DNA of 64,000 bases from Shimazuella kribbensis DSM 45090 (GTDB lineage: Bacteria > Bacillota > Bacilli > Thermoactinomycetales > Thermoactinomycetaceae): positions 363,822 to 427,821 of the forward strand of contig NZ_ATZF01000001.1 of the NCBI RefSeq assembly GCF_000428065.1, written 5' to 3'. The translations under genes were made by a program, and so were the position numbers. How positions within the stretch are numbered: position 1 is the first letter of the stretch; each line of letters opens with the position of its first letter. Below, piece by piece: positions 33,548 through 42,753 of the stretch. Under the pieces are notes generated by a model, which was given only the letters and a program-made list of their open reading frames with translations, had not been told where the DNA came from and made no database searches.

Positions 33548-35113
33548 ATGGATCGTAAAAAGAGTTTTGAAACACTATCTGGAATTCCATTAAAGACAGT
33601 ATATGACGAATCCGATACTACTAAACATGAAAAATCGCCAGGTGAATATCCCTACACGAGAGGGATTCATCCGAGTATGTATCGAAGTAGACTTTGGACC
33701 ATGCGGCAATACGCAGGTTTTGGTTCTGCTGAAGAGACAAATGAACGCTATCGTTATCTTTTGAACCAAGGTCAGACAGGCCTTAGTGTTGCATTTGACT
33801 TGCCTACACAAATAGGATACGACTCAGATGATTCGATGAGTATTGGTGAGGTAGGAAAAGTTGGAGTAGCGATAGACTCACTGCATGATATGGAAAGATT
33901 GTTTCAAGGTATTCCACTTGATCAAGTAAGTACTTCCATGACGATCAATGCCCCAGCATCTATTCTTTTAGCAATGTATATGGTTACTGCAGAAAAGCAG
34001 GGTGTAGATCCGAAACAAATAAAGGGAACGATTCAAAATGATATTTTGAAAGAATATATTGCCCGAGGCACTTATATCTTTCCACCTAAACCTTCCATGA
34101 GACTCATAACAGATGTCTTTCAATACTGTACAACACATACTCCACTCTTTAATACGATTAGCATTAGTGGTTATCATATACGCGAAGCTGGATCAACTGC
34201 GATTCAAGAAGTTGCTTTTACACTTGCCAATGCGATGGCTTATGTAGAAGCTGCTCTTCGAGCGAATCTCGATATTGATCAATTTGCTCCAAGGTTATCC
34301 TTTTTTTTCAATGCCCATAATAACTTTCTAGAAGAAGTAGCAAAGTTTCGAGCAGCTAGACGGATGTGGGCTCATATCATGAAAAATCGATTCCATGCTA
34401 AGTCTCCAAAATCATGGCAATTGCGTTTTCATACTCAGACGGCAGGTTCAACATTGACAGCACAACAACCAGATAACAATATTGTTCGGGTTACTTTGCA
34501 AGCGCTTGCAGCAGTGTTGGGAGGCACACAAAGTTTGCATACCAATTCGCGAGATGAAGCTTTGGCATTACCTACAGAAGATTCTGCTCGTATTGCACTT
34601 CGTACCCAGCAGATCCTCGCTCACGAAAGTGGAATTGCGGATACAGTAGATCCTTTTGGTGGTTCCTATGTGGTAGAGAGTTTGACTGATCAGATTGAGG
34701 AAGGTGCTCTTGATTATCTCAAACAGATTGAAGAACTAGGTGGTGCTGTCTCTGCTGTAGAACAAGGATTTATGCAACGAGAGATTCGTAAAGCAGCACT
34801 TGCAACACAGCGACAAATCGAATCCAAGGAACAAATTATTGTAGGGATGAATCAGTTTCAACTGGAGAAAGAGAAAGTGCCTGAATTACTTCGTGTAGAC
34901 CCGGCTTTATCACAACGGCAAATAGATGCTCTTCACAAAATAAAAGCTCAAAGAGATAACAGAGTAGTTGAAGAGAGTCTATATCGTTTAAGGCAAGCAG
35001 CATCGAGTGATGAAAATCTTATGCCCTTTATTTTGGATGCAGTACGAGCTTATGCAACCATCGGGGAGATTTCCAACACACTACGAGAAATATTTGGTGA
35101 ATACACCGTTTAG
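33548..35113 (+). CDS. Methylmalonyl-CoA mutase large subunit (no B12 domain)
   Basis: 521 aa. Begins with [20 protein letters not shown] and [34 protein letters not shown] keeps the Arg that binds the substrate carboxylate in methylmalonyl-CoA mutases (isobutyryl-CoA mutases differ there). [15 protein letters not shown] and [16 protein letters not shown] are also typical. It is the catalytic barrel only; cobalamin binds the separate small subunit downstream. It isomerises methylmalonyl-CoA to succinyl-CoA. GGAGGA precedes the ATG. The chaperone gene meaB is not adjacent. Confidence 0.88.
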   Translation: MDRKKSFETLSGIPLKTVYDESDTTKHEKSPGEYPYTRGIHPSMYRSRLWTMRQYAGFGSAEETNERYRYLLNQGQTGLSVAFDLPTQIGYDSDDSMSIGEVGKVGVAIDSLHDMERLFQGIPLDQVSTSMTINAPASILLAMYMVTAEKQGVDPKQIKGTIQNDILKEYIARGTYIFPPKPSMRLITDVFQYCTTHTPLFNTISISGYHIREAGSTAIQEVAFTLANAMAYVEAALRANLDIDQFAPRLSFFFNAHNNFLEEVAKFRAARRMWAHIMKNRFHAKSPKSWQLRFHTQTAGSTLTAQQPDNNIVRVTLQALAAVLGGTQSLHTNSRDEALALPTEDSARIALRTQQILAHESGIADTVDPFGGSYVVESLTDQIEEGALDYLKQIEELGGAVSAVEQGFMQREIRKAALATQRQIESKEQIIVGMNQFQLEKEKVPELLRVDPALSQRQIDALHKIKAQRDNRVVEESLYRLRQAASSDENLMPFILDAVRAYATIGEISNTLREIFGEYTV

Positions 35114-35132
35114 AAGGGAAAGAAAATCAATC

Positions 35133-35534
35133 ATGCAAAAGCCACTTCGTGTATTGATCGCAAAGCCGGGTTTGGATGGACATGATCGTGGAGCTCTTAT
35201 TATTGCACAAGCACTCCGTGATGATGGGATGGAAGTGATTTATACGGGTATCCGTCAAACCCCTGCGCAAATCGTCACGACAGCGATTCAAGAAGACGTA
35301 GATCTGATCGGACTTTCTTGCCTTTCTGGCGCACATAATGAACTATTTTCCGAAGTCATTCGTTTATTAGAAAAAGAGGGAGCATCGGATATTCCTATTT
35401 TTGCAGGTGGTGTTATTCCAGAAGCAGATATTCCCAATCTAAAGCAATTAGGGATAAAAGAAATTTTTCCGCCAGGGAGTACAATAAAACAGACTATTTC
35501 TTTTATTCGACAACTGTTCGCTGTGGAGGGATAA
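35133..35534 (+). CDS. Methylmalonyl-CoA mutase small subunit (cobalamin-binding)
   Basis: 133 aa starting MQKPLRVLIAKPGLDGHDRG: DGHDRG is the DxHxxG motif whose His ligates cobalt; GLSCLSGAHNELF and IFAGGVIPEADI follow. The ATG at 35133 follows GAAGGGAAAG; the longer open frame from 35007 overlaps the large subunit and is not the start. 19 bp after the large-subunit stop. Confidence 0.92.
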   Translation: MQKPLRVLIAKPGLDGHDRGALIIAQALRDDGMEVIYTGIRQTPAQIVTTAIQEDVDLIGLSCLSGAHNELFSEVIRLLEKEGASDIPIFAGGVIPEADIPNLKQLGIKEIFPPGSTIKQTISFIRQLFAVEG

Positions 35535-35537
35535 CCC

Positions 35538-35948
35538 ATGCATAAGATTAGTCATATTGGCATTGCTGTAGAATCATTAGAAAAATGGATACCATTTTAT
35601 CGCGATACATTGGGATTTCCTTTTTTAGGTGAAGAATTGGTGGAAAGCGAAAAAGTTCGTGTCGCTTTTTTTCAGATAGGGGAAAGCAGGATTGAATTGC
35701 TGGAACCGGTAGATGATACAAGTGCTATTGCTAAGCACATTCAAAAAAGAGGAGAGGGTTTTCATCATATTGCGTACGAGGTAGAGAATATCCATCAATC
35801 GATTTCCAGTTTACAAAAAAAAGGTGTATCACTTATAAATGAGGAACCAAAAGAAGGTGCACATCAATCCCTTATTGCCTTTCTTCATCCATCTTCTACT
35901 GGTAAAGTACTAACTGAGCTTTGTCAATCGCAATCACAGGAGGACTAA
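35538..35948 (+). CDS. mce: Methylmalonyl-CoA epimerase
   Basis: 136 aa of the glyoxalase/VOC fold. HISHIGIAV-type metal His at the N-terminus, ESRIELLEPV, GFHHIAYEVENI and a late Glu (GKVLTEL). It turns (S)- into (R)-methylmalonyl-CoA between carboxylase and mutase. Three bases after the small subunit, three before the carboxylase gene: one operon. Confidence 0.92.
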   Translation: MHKISHIGIAVESLEKWIPFYRDTLGFPFLGEELVESEKVRVAFFQIGESRIELLEPVDDTSAIAKHIQKRGEGFHHIAYEVENIHQSISSLQKKGVSLINEEPKEGAHQSLIAFLHPSSTGKVLTELCQSQSQED

Positions 35949-35951
35949 CTG

Positions 35952-37493
35952 ATGCAGAAAAAAATAGATGAACTTCATGCAAGACGTGACATGATTCGGG
36001 CTGGTGGAGGAGAAAAGCGAATCGCGTCTCAGCATAAACGAGGTAAACAAACAGCAAGAGAACGAATTGAGATGCTTGTTGATGAAGGAACTTTTGTCGA
36101 GTTAAATCCCTTTGTGAAACATCGAGTTACTTCGTTTGGTATGGACAAAGAAGAGGCACCCGGGGAAGGAGTGGTAACAGGAAGCGGAAAAATAGATGGA
36201 AGAGTAGTATTTTTATTTGCTCAAGATTTTACTGTGTTTGGAGGAGCACTCGGAGAGATGCATGCGATGAAAATCGCTCGAATGATGGATTTAGCAGCTC
36301 AAAACGGCTCTCCCATTATCGGATTAAACGATTCGGGTGGAGCACGAATTCAAGAAGGTGTACTCTCGCTCGATGGCTATGGCCATGTATTCAAACGTAA
36401 CGTGATGTATTCTGGAGTCGTACCACAAATTTCTGTTATATTAGGTCCTTGCGCAGGAGGAGCTGTTTACTCGCCTGCGTTAACAGACTTTGTGTTTATG
36501 GTAGAACAAAAAAGTCAAATGTTTATAACTGGGCCAAAAGTAATTGAAACCGTTACCAAAGAAAAAATATCAGCAGAAAAACTAGGTGGAGCTGATATTC
36601 ATGCTAGTATTAGTGGGAACGTACATTTTACCTCACCTTCAGAAGTGGAAGTTTTTGAAAATGTTCGCCGTTTATTAAAATATTTACCAGATAACAACAG
36701 AACATTACCACAATTTTCCGCAAAGCCAGATCAAGAAGATTGGATAGAAGATTTAAGAAATGTAGTACCTACGGAAGGAATGAAGGCCTATGATGTAAAA
36801 AAAGTAATAGAGCACATTTTTGATAATGGTGAGTTTTTAGAAGTTCATCAAAAATTTGCTCGTAACTTGGTTGTTGGGTTTGCACATTTAGATGGTAGAC
36901 CAGTAGGGGTAGTTGCCAATCAACCCAAATTTATGGCAGGGGGGTTAGATATTGATGCATCGGACAAACTAAGTCGTTTTGTTCGTTTTTGTGATTGTTT
37001 TCAAATTCCTCTTATTACTTTTGTTGACGTCACAGGATTTTTTCCAGGTGTTGGTCAAGAGCATCGTGGTATTATTCGGCATGGTGCGAAGATTTTATAT
37101 GCTTATACTGAAGCAACCGTTCCTAAAATTACGGTTATTCTCCGTAAAGCTTATGGAGGTGCTTATGTAGCACTGAACAGCAAATCGATCGGGGCTGATA
37201 TTGTATTTGCTTGGCCGTCTGCGGAAGTCGCTGTGATGGGATCAGAAGGTGCGGCCAATATTATTTTTCAGCGTGAGATTGACGAGAGCAATACCCCAGA
37301 AGAGACGAGAAAAGCTAAGATAAGTGAGTACAAAGATCAATTTGCGAACCCTTATGTTGCTGCTGCGTACGGTATGGTAGATGATGTAATTGATCCTAGA
37401 GAGACAAGGCTTAAACTAAAACAATCGCTGGAGATGTTAGAGCGCAAACATGTTCAAACTCCTAATAAAAAACATGGTAACATCCCCTTGTAA
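35952..37493 (+). CDS. Propionyl-CoA carboxylase beta (carboxyltransferase) subunit
   Basis: 513 aa. Motifs GMDKEEAPGEGVVTGSGKID, LNDSGGARIQEGV, GPCAGGAVYSPALTDF and GFFPGVGQEHRGIIRHGAK define the acyl-CoA carboxyltransferase family. It carboxylates propionyl-CoA from Val/Ile and odd-chain breakdown. No biotin carboxylase or biotin-carrier gene is adjacent, so those partners must be elsewhere. Corresponds in position to Bacillus yqjD. Confidence 0.9.
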   Translation: MQKKIDELHARRDMIRAGGGEKRIASQHKRGKQTARERIEMLVDEGTFVELNPFVKHRVTSFGMDKEEAPGEGVVTGSGKIDGRVVFLFAQDFTVFGGALGEMHAMKIARMMDLAAQNGSPIIGLNDSGGARIQEGVLSLDGYGHVFKRNVMYSGVVPQISVILGPCAGGAVYSPALTDFVFMVEQKSQMFITGPKVIETVTKEKISAEKLGGADIHASISGNVHFTSPSEVEVFENVRRLLKYLPDNNRTLPQFSAKPDQEDWIEDLRNVVPTEGMKAYDVKKVIEHIFDNGEFLEVHQKFARNLVVGFAHLDGRPVGVVANQPKFMAGGLDIDASDKLSRFVRFCDCFQIPLITFVDVTGFFPGVGQEHRGIIRHGAKILYAYTEATVPKITVILRKAYGGAYVALNSKSIGADIVFAWPSAEVAVMGSEGAANIIFQREIDESNTPEETRKAKISEYKDQFANPYVAAAYGMVDDVIDPRETRLKLKQSLEMLERKHVQTPNKKHGNIPL

Positions 37494-37943
37494 TAATTCT
37501 GTAAAATAAGTATAATATATCTGTAATAAAGAGCGCTGTCCTTCAACTTCTGCGATGAACAATTAAACAAAAATTGACATAAATAACTACTGTACTTGTC
37601 CGTTTTAAATCTGAGCAAATCTCCTCCTAACAAAAGGAGCATATTCGTATTTGCGAAAGCATGGTCTATTCGATTGGGGGACAACGAACGTGATTTTATT
37701 AATAAAAAAATGGAATAAAAGCTATGTTATTGGTGTCATAGCAGACAAAAAAAGAAAGGAGAGCTACATGTACCTATTTTGACTAGGTAAGTAGGTACAA
37801 TACGGCAGGACTTGTCGGAATTAACGCCTCTGGAGTGTTACACCAAACGCAATGTATTGCGACACGTGGAAAGAGGAAAAATATAGGTTCAAGGAAAACA
37901 GAACGGAAAAAAGATCCTATATTAAAAGGTAGCATACAGTACG
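37494..37943. other. Leader region before the PepT-like gene
   Basis: No large gene. A 30-codon frame (GTG 37690 behind GGGGGA) ends at TTTTGA, 37782. A perfect 8-bp inverted repeat TGTACCTA (37769-37776) and TAGGTACA (37792-37799) lies inside, and GGAGA-N5-ATG-TAC-CTA-TTT-TGA could encode a 4-residue leader. Regulation by structure is possible; no known riboswitch was recognised. Confidence 0.3.
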
Positions 37944-39062
37944 GTGGTAAATAAAAATCGGTTGATCGACGAATTTATTCGTTTGGTGCAAATAGACAGT
38001 GAATCGGGAAATGAACGCGCAATTTGTGATTTTTTGAAGGAGAAATTATCTTCTTTAGGGTTAGATGTTGTGGAGGATCAGTCCGCTACCTTTACCAAAC
38101 ATAATGCAGGGAACTTAATTGCTAGTTATACAGGTAGTATTGCAGATGCTCCAACCATCTACTTCACATCGCACATGGATACCGTAGCACCAGGCAAGAG
38201 GGTAAAGCCCTCGATACTCGGAGATTATATCGTAACAGATGGAACAACTGTATTAGGCAGTGATGACAAGGCTGGTATTGCTGCTATTGTAGAAGGTATA
38301 CGTATTTTACGGGAAAAGAATATACCACACGGCAATCTACAATTTTTATTTACAGTTGGAGAAGAGTCAGGTTTAGTGGGAGCTCGTCATTTAGATAAAT
38401 CATTAATGGAAGCAGAATATGGATTTGCTTTTGATGCAGGAGGGCAAGTAGGGGAAATTATTACTTCTGCACCAGCACAAGTAAAAATTGAAGCTGCAAT
38501 TCATGGAAAAGCGGCTCATGCCGGTTCTAGTCCAGAATCAGGGATTAGCGCGATCCAAGTTGCAAGTCAGGCAATCTCCCGAATGAAACTAGGGAGAATA
38601 GATGAAGAAACAACAGCAAATATCGGAATGTTTCAAGGTGGAATCGCTACAAATGTTGTACCAGAGTATGTGAAAATATTTGCAGAAGCACGAAGTAGAA
38701 ACGAGAAAAAATTGGTTCACCAAGTAGAAGAAATGGTGATGGCATTCCAATTAACTGCCAAGCAAATGGGAGCAACAGCAGAAGTCGAGACCAAATCATT
38801 GTATCCAGGATATTCTTTTACAGCAGACGACCTAGTTGTCCAAAAAGCGATTGCAGGTGTCAAAAAAGTTGGGCGTACTCCTCACTTGGGAGTTAGTGGG
38901 GGAGGAAGCGATGCCAACGTAATTGCTGGATATGGCATTCCAACTGTGAATCTAAGTATTGGCTATGAAAATATTCATACTACCAATGAACGGATGTCTA
39001 TTCCAGAGTTGGTAAAAGCGGCAGAATTGGTCGTTGCGTTAGTGCAAGAAAGTGCCCATTAA
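37944..39062 (+). CDS. PepT-like M20 metallopeptidase (YqjE-like)
   Basis: 372 aa, GTG start. Metal and catalytic motifs: YFTSHMDTVAPG (His, Asp), VLGSDDKAGIAA (bridging Asp), VGEESGLVGAR (Glu-Glu), GFAFDAGG, and HTTNERMSI near the C-terminus (His). A dimerisation domain lies between (about 180-290). Tripeptide aminopeptidase-like role. Same place after the carboxylase as Bacillus yqjE. Confidence 0.9.
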   Translation: MVNKNRLIDEFIRLVQIDSESGNERAICDFLKEKLSSLGLDVVEDQSATFTKHNAGNLIASYTGSIADAPTIYFTSHMDTVAPGKRVKPSILGDYIVTDGTTVLGSDDKAGIAAIVEGIRILREKNIPHGNLQFLFTVGEESGLVGARHLDKSLMEAEYGFAFDAGGQVGEIITSAPAQVKIEAAIHGKAAHAGSSPESGISAIQVASQAISRMKLGRIDEETTANIGMFQGGIATNVVPEYVKIFAEARSRNEKKLVHQVEEMVMAFQLTAKQMGATAEVETKSLYPGYSFTADDLVVQKAIAGVKKVGRTPHLGVSGGGSDANVIAGYGIPTVNLSIGYENIHTTNERMSIPELVKAAELVVALVQESAH

Positions 39063-39138
39063 TCTGGGAATGAATTAGCGTAGCTTCCTATACTTTACTG
39101 CTTTAGTGTAAAAATAGGACTTATATATTCATACAAAG

Positions 39139-39175
39139 GCCAACCCGAACGAATTTTGGGTTGGCTATTTATTTT
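39139..39175 (+). terminator. Terminator after the PepT-like gene
   Basis: GCCAACCC (39139-39146) and GGGTTGGC (39158-39165) followed by T-rich sequence. Confidence 0.85.
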
Positions 39176-39527
39176 TTTCTATTCGATATAAATTTTATTG
39201 ACAATACATATAATTCAATCTATAACACATTTGTTGATTATCTTGTTTTTTTTCGATCCTCACGACACTTCCTTTGGCTTCTTGAACCAAAAATCAAATC
39301 AAGATATCAAAGAAAGTGTCGTGGCATGACGATGTAATGTTGGATTCATATTGATCGACAAGATGTAGTTTTACAGGCGATTTTGGATTTGTTGAATCGA
39401 TTGGACTAGTGAAATCATCCGATTTATTTTGGATGAAAGAAGAAGGGCCAACAAATGTTAATATATCCAAATTTACATTATCAGTTTTGATATAATTGAA
39501 TTTTATAAGACAATAGGAGAGATAGTA
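39176..39527. other. Spacer, possible gene remnant
   Basis: A + strand stretch near 39,320-39,510 reads VSWHDDVMLDSY-stop-STRCSFTGDFGFVESIGLVKSS with one internal stop and no start, perhaps a decayed small gene. A minus-strand 82-codon frame here lacks support. Confidence 0.25.
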
Positions 39528-40199
39528 TTGTCCATTATCCACTCATTTACATCAACAATGGTTAATCGTTTCGAATCGATTCAAGCTGTTGTCATTTTTG
39601 GAAGTTATGCAAGAGGAGAAGAAAAGGAGGGATCAGATTTAGATGTGTATCTTATTTTTGAACAACTGAATCCTTCACTCCTCTTAGAAGTAGGGAATGA
39701 ATGTAGAGATTTATTTGCTCGTCATAAGATGGAAATATCCTATCCATTATGTTTAACAATAGACGATTTTTATAGTAAATATTTGAATAATGGCTCAACA
39801 GATCCGATTAAATATTTTGAGTCCATTGTAACCTACGGTAATTTATCCTTGAATCCACCTAATAAAGAAAAGGTGAGCGAGTTTTATAATGAAATCCTAA
39901 TAGAAGCTATGCTTGACCTTCGTTATAGTCTCCTAAGAAACAACATAAGTCCCAAATGTCTTATGCAAGTAGTGAAGTTATTGGTAATTGCCTTAAAACT
40001 CGAGAGGTATTTGACAACTAGTCAATATCCCAAGACTTTGCCAGAATTAAGACATAGCTTAAAAGATACAAATGCAGAAATTATACCGATATGGTTTCAA
40101 AATCATGGCTTATTTTTGGAGAATATGAATCAAAGTAGAGAAAATGTGATAAGTCAGCTTTTTTCTATATTACATAAATTGCAACAACACTATTCATAG
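39528..40199 (+). CDS. Nucleotidyltransferase-domain protein
   Basis: 223 aa, TTG start behind AGGAGAG. VVIFGSYARGEEKEGSDLDV is the GSxxRGxxxxxSDxD motif of MNT/pol-beta-type nucleotidyltransferases, with both metal-binding Asp residues. The C-terminal half is helical and HEPN- or KNTase-like. Substrate unknown: it could modify a small molecule such as an aminoglycoside or a protein. No toxin partner is adjacent. Confidence 0.75.
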   Translation: MSIIHSFTSTMVNRFESIQAVVIFGSYARGEEKEGSDLDVYLIFEQLNPSLLLEVGNECRDLFARHKMEISYPLCLTIDDFYSKYLNNGSTDPIKYFESIVTYGNLSLNPPNKEKVSEFYNEILIEAMLDLRYSLLRNNISPKCLMQVVKLLVIALKLERYLTTSQYPKTLPELRHSLKDTNAEIIPIWFQNHGLFLENMNQSRENVISQLFSILHKLQQHYS

Positions 40200-40279
40200 T
40201 ACAATATATTTTGAAGTTTCCATGTGTGTTGATGTTGTGAAGATAAAGTAGTGTAACGGTTTACTTGAATGGATGAAAC

Positions 40280-40292
40280 GTATGTAATATAC
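40280..40292. promoter_or_regulatory. Candidate operator upstream of the ArsR-type gene
   Basis: GTATGTAATATAC is a perfect palindrome around its centre arms; its TATGTAATATA also occurs in the palindrome at 41058-41081 before the hydrolase gene. Confidence 0.5.
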
Positions 40293-40301
40293 TTCTTTCA
40301 T

Positions 40302-40682
40302 ATGAAAAACCAAGATGCAACCCCTTCTGTAAAGTTGACGGGTGAAAAAATGCTGAAGATTTTTGAAGCTTTAGCTAACCCACATCGACTAAGGATCATT
40401 TCTATGCTAACAAACGAACGTAACTACGTTAGTGAACTAGCTAGAAAAGTGAATATGAGTCGACCATTGCTATATATGCATTTACAACGTCTAGAAAACG
40501 CAGATATGGTAACTAGTAAATTAGAGCTATCTGATGATGGGAAAGCGAAGAAATATTATGAAATAAAACCATTTTCACTACACATCGATGCAGCAGTAAT
40601 AGCAGAAGCTGTGAGCTCCATGTCTATAGAATCTTTAACAGCGATGGACAAGAAAAAGAAAGGAAGAAAAACAGAAGAATGA
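40302..40682 (+). CDS. ArsR-family winged-helix regulator
   Basis: 126 aa if started at ATG 40302; ATG 40269 and ATG 40350 (GGGTGA upstream) are alternatives. LTGEKMLKIFEALANPHRLR, VSELARKVNMSRPLLYMHLQ and RLENADMVTSKLE form the wHTH; no metal-binding Cys are present. The last codons overlap the next gene by 4 bp. A motif shared with the downstream hydrolase promoter suggests autoregulation and control of that gene. Confidence 0.8.
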   Translation: MKNQDATPSVKLTGEKMLKIFEALANPHRLRIISMLTNERNYVSELARKVNMSRPLLYMHLQRLENADMVTSKLELSDDGKAKKYYEIKPFSLHIDAAVIAEAVSSMSIESLTAMDKKKKGRKTEE

Positions 40683-40921
40683 TACAAAATTTATCTCCAG
40701 AAGATGCGATTGGACCTATCGTTGCAATAATTATAATGCTTCTATTGTGGCAAGGTTTTAAAACATGGAGAACCTTCATCCAAAGTAAGGCAGATGCAAC
40801 AAAAGTAGCAGGGTACCAAAAATTAGTCACGCAAGTAAATGAGCAACAAGAGGCGACAGCCAAACAACTAGAACAAATTTCATTGGAACTTGCTGAAATG
40901 AAAAGAGTACACAAAAAATAG
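40679..40921 (+). CDS. Small membrane/coiled-coil protein coupled to the ArsR-type regulator
   Basis: 80 aa: one N-terminal helix (AIGPIVAIIIMLLLWQGF) and a coiled coil (VNEQQEATAKQLEQISLELA). ATGA overlap with the regulator gene implies coupled translation. Possibly a membrane anchor or sensor for the regulator; function unknown. Confidence 0.7.
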   Translation: MIQNLSPEDAIGPIVAIIIMLLLWQGFKTWRTFIQSKADATKVAGYQKLVTQVNEQQEATAKQLEQISLELAEMKRVHKK

Positions 40922-40969
40922 AGAAGATACTTCATGAAGTAGAATAAATAGAAAAGTGGACAGGGGAAG

Positions 40970-40992
40970 GAATCCTTACGGATTCTTTTTTT
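40970..40992 (+). terminator. Terminator of the regulator pair
   Basis: GAATCC-TTAC-GGATTC followed by TTTTTTTA. Confidence 0.8.
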
Positions 40993-41057
40993 ATTCTTAT
41001 TTTGATCTGATTATTCGCAATATATAATCTTTTATCTTTGTGTTTACTCAAGTAATC

Positions 41058-41081
41058 ATATGTAATATATTTATTACATAT
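41058..41081. promoter_or_regulatory. 24-bp palindrome upstream of the exported hydrolase
   Basis: ATATGTAATA (41058-41067) and TATTACATAT (41072-41081) are perfect inverted arms. Likely binding site of the ArsR-type regulator. Confidence 0.6.
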
Positions 41082-41157
41082 AAAATAAATAATTTACGAT
41101 AAAGGGAGTACTACGATTGTAAGTATCATGAGAAAAGCCTAGAAAGGAAGTAACACC

Positions 41158-42645
41158 ATGTCAGGTATCTGTTATGTATATAAACGAAACACATCTTATT
41201 TCATTCTGACAACTCTAGTTGGACTGCTGCTTTTTTCCCTTTTTTCTTCAGAGGCATTTGCAAATCCAAAGGAGTTTAAAGAAATACCTGTCACGTTTGA
41301 GAGTGGGACAGGGGAATATAAAGAGAAATTAAAAGGGACTTTGTTCATTCCAAATAAACCAGGAGATCATCTAGGAGGAATTGTGCTTGCTCATGGTTCA
41401 GGTACTACCAAAGACGGTGGTGGAGATCAAAAGAATCGGCGACGAGAAGCTGAAGTTTTTGCAAAAGCTGGGTTGGTAACCCTCATATATAATAAGCGAA
41501 CCAAAGGATATGATGAAAAAAATCGTTCCTTTAAATGGTTAGCACAAGATCTTTTATCAGGAGTAAAGTTAGTTCAATCAAGACCAGATGTAAATCCCAA
41601 AAAAGTGGGAGTGTGGGGGGTAAGTGAAGGAGGATGGGTAGCACCATTAGCAGCTTCCCAATCGGATGCTATCGCATTTGTAGCAGTTACTGGTGCACCA
41701 GGTATGGCACCTGTGCAACAACAAGCTTGGAATATTGAAAATCGTATTCACCATCAAGGTGTTAAATCTAACTCCATCATAGAATCTATCGTTCACAAAG
41801 GATCACGTGTATTAATGGTAACCCTCATACAAGCAATGTCGAATTCAACAGATGCTATCCTTTATGATCCCATTCCGCCTTTGCGAAAACTAAAACAACC
41901 GTTTCTTGCAATATGGGGGAGTAAGGATCGACAAGTCCCACCTATGGAAAGTGCTGAAATTATGAAAAAAACTTTAGCTAGAGCAGGTAATCATCAATAC
42001 ACTATGCAATTTATCGAAGGAGCGAACCATTCTGGGTATATGAATAAGGATGATGGGTTTGAATATGTCTTTAGACTGTATCCTGGTTATGCGCAAGCAA
42101 TGACTTCTTGGATTGACAAGGTACTCACTGGACATGCTCCAATTGCTCAGACACTTGGAAAGACACCTATACAAATGAGTACAAGTTCACCAGAAGTGAT
42201 ACAAATACACTGGTACGACTCTTATAAATTCCAATTAGCACTGATTGTTGTATTTCTTTTGTCATTCGCAGGATATTATATTGGAGCACTTGGTCGAATA
42301 TTTAAAGGAAAAGATCAAGATACATTCCTGTTCAAATGGCAAGCAAGATTATTGGCAGGTAGTGGTATTCTTTCTGTAATTGGCTTTTGGGCTTACACCT
42401 TTGTCATTTTAACAGAAGGAGGGGATAATGTTGGCCCTGTCATAGCTGGACAACCTTTGTTATGGATTCTCCTTCAGTTAAGCTCACTCACAGTTTTAGC
42501 ACTGACTATTTTTTTATTGATTAGTTGGATGAGAAATAAACAGGTTGTAAATAATCATCGTATTCGCTTAACTTTGCTTATGATTGGAGGTATTCTTTTC
42601 ATTCCTTGGGCTATCTACTGGAAACTTTTTTTCCTTTTTCTATAG
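41158..42645 (+). CDS. Membrane-anchored extracellular alpha/beta hydrolase
   Basis: 495 aa. A signal or anchor segment (residues 14-33, ending SSEAFANP), then a hydrolase: GGIVLAHGSGTT, nucleophile elbow VGVWGVSEGGWVAP, Asp in IWGSKDRQVPP and His in GANHSGYM. The last 150 residues contain four membrane helices (for example FQLALIVVFLLSFAGYYIGA). The substrate is unknown; the catalytic domain would face outside. Probably regulated by the neighbouring ArsR-type protein. Confidence 0.8.
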   Translation: MSGICYVYKRNTSYFILTTLVGLLLFSLFSSEAFANPKEFKEIPVTFESGTGEYKEKLKGTLFIPNKPGDHLGGIVLAHGSGTTKDGGGDQKNRRREAEVFAKAGLVTLIYNKRTKGYDEKNRSFKWLAQDLLSGVKLVQSRPDVNPKKVGVWGVSEGGWVAPLAASQSDAIAFVAVTGAPGMAPVQQQAWNIENRIHHQGVKSNSIIESIVHKGSRVLMVTLIQAMSNSTDAILYDPIPPLRKLKQPFLAIWGSKDRQVPPMESAEIMKKTLARAGNHQYTMQFIEGANHSGYMNKDDGFEYVFRLYPGYAQAMTSWIDKVLTGHAPIAQTLGKTPIQMSTSSPEVIQIHWYDSYKFQLALIVVFLLSFAGYYIGALGRIFKGKDQDTFLFKWQARLLAGSGILSVIGFWAYTFVILTEGGDNVGPVIAGQPLLWILLQLSSLTVLALTIFLLISWMRNKQVVNNHRIRLTLLMIGGILFIPWAIYWKLFFLFL

Positions 42646-42687
42646 ATTGATTTATAGAGATTGTCTCAAATGAAGAAGTAGAACGTA

Positions 42688-42736
42688 AATAAAAACGACT
42701 TGGGATATTTATCGAAGATCTCAAGTCGTTTTTATT
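42688..42736. terminator. Bidirectional terminator between hydrolase and gntP
   Basis: AATAAAAACGACTTG (42688-42702) and CAAGTCGTTTTTATT (42722-42736) are perfect 15-bp arms. Confidence 0.88.
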
Positions 42737-42753
42737 AGTTTTTTAATTTAGTT

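Noticed and set aside
35007-35132. Longer N-terminus for the mutase small subunit
   Set aside because: The extra 42 codons overlap the large-subunit gene; the ATG at 35133 has a ribosome-binding site and begins the conserved domain.
39294-39542. 82-codon minus-strand frame before the nucleotidyltransferase gene
   Set aside because: No start signal, overlaps the real + strand start, and no recognisable motif.
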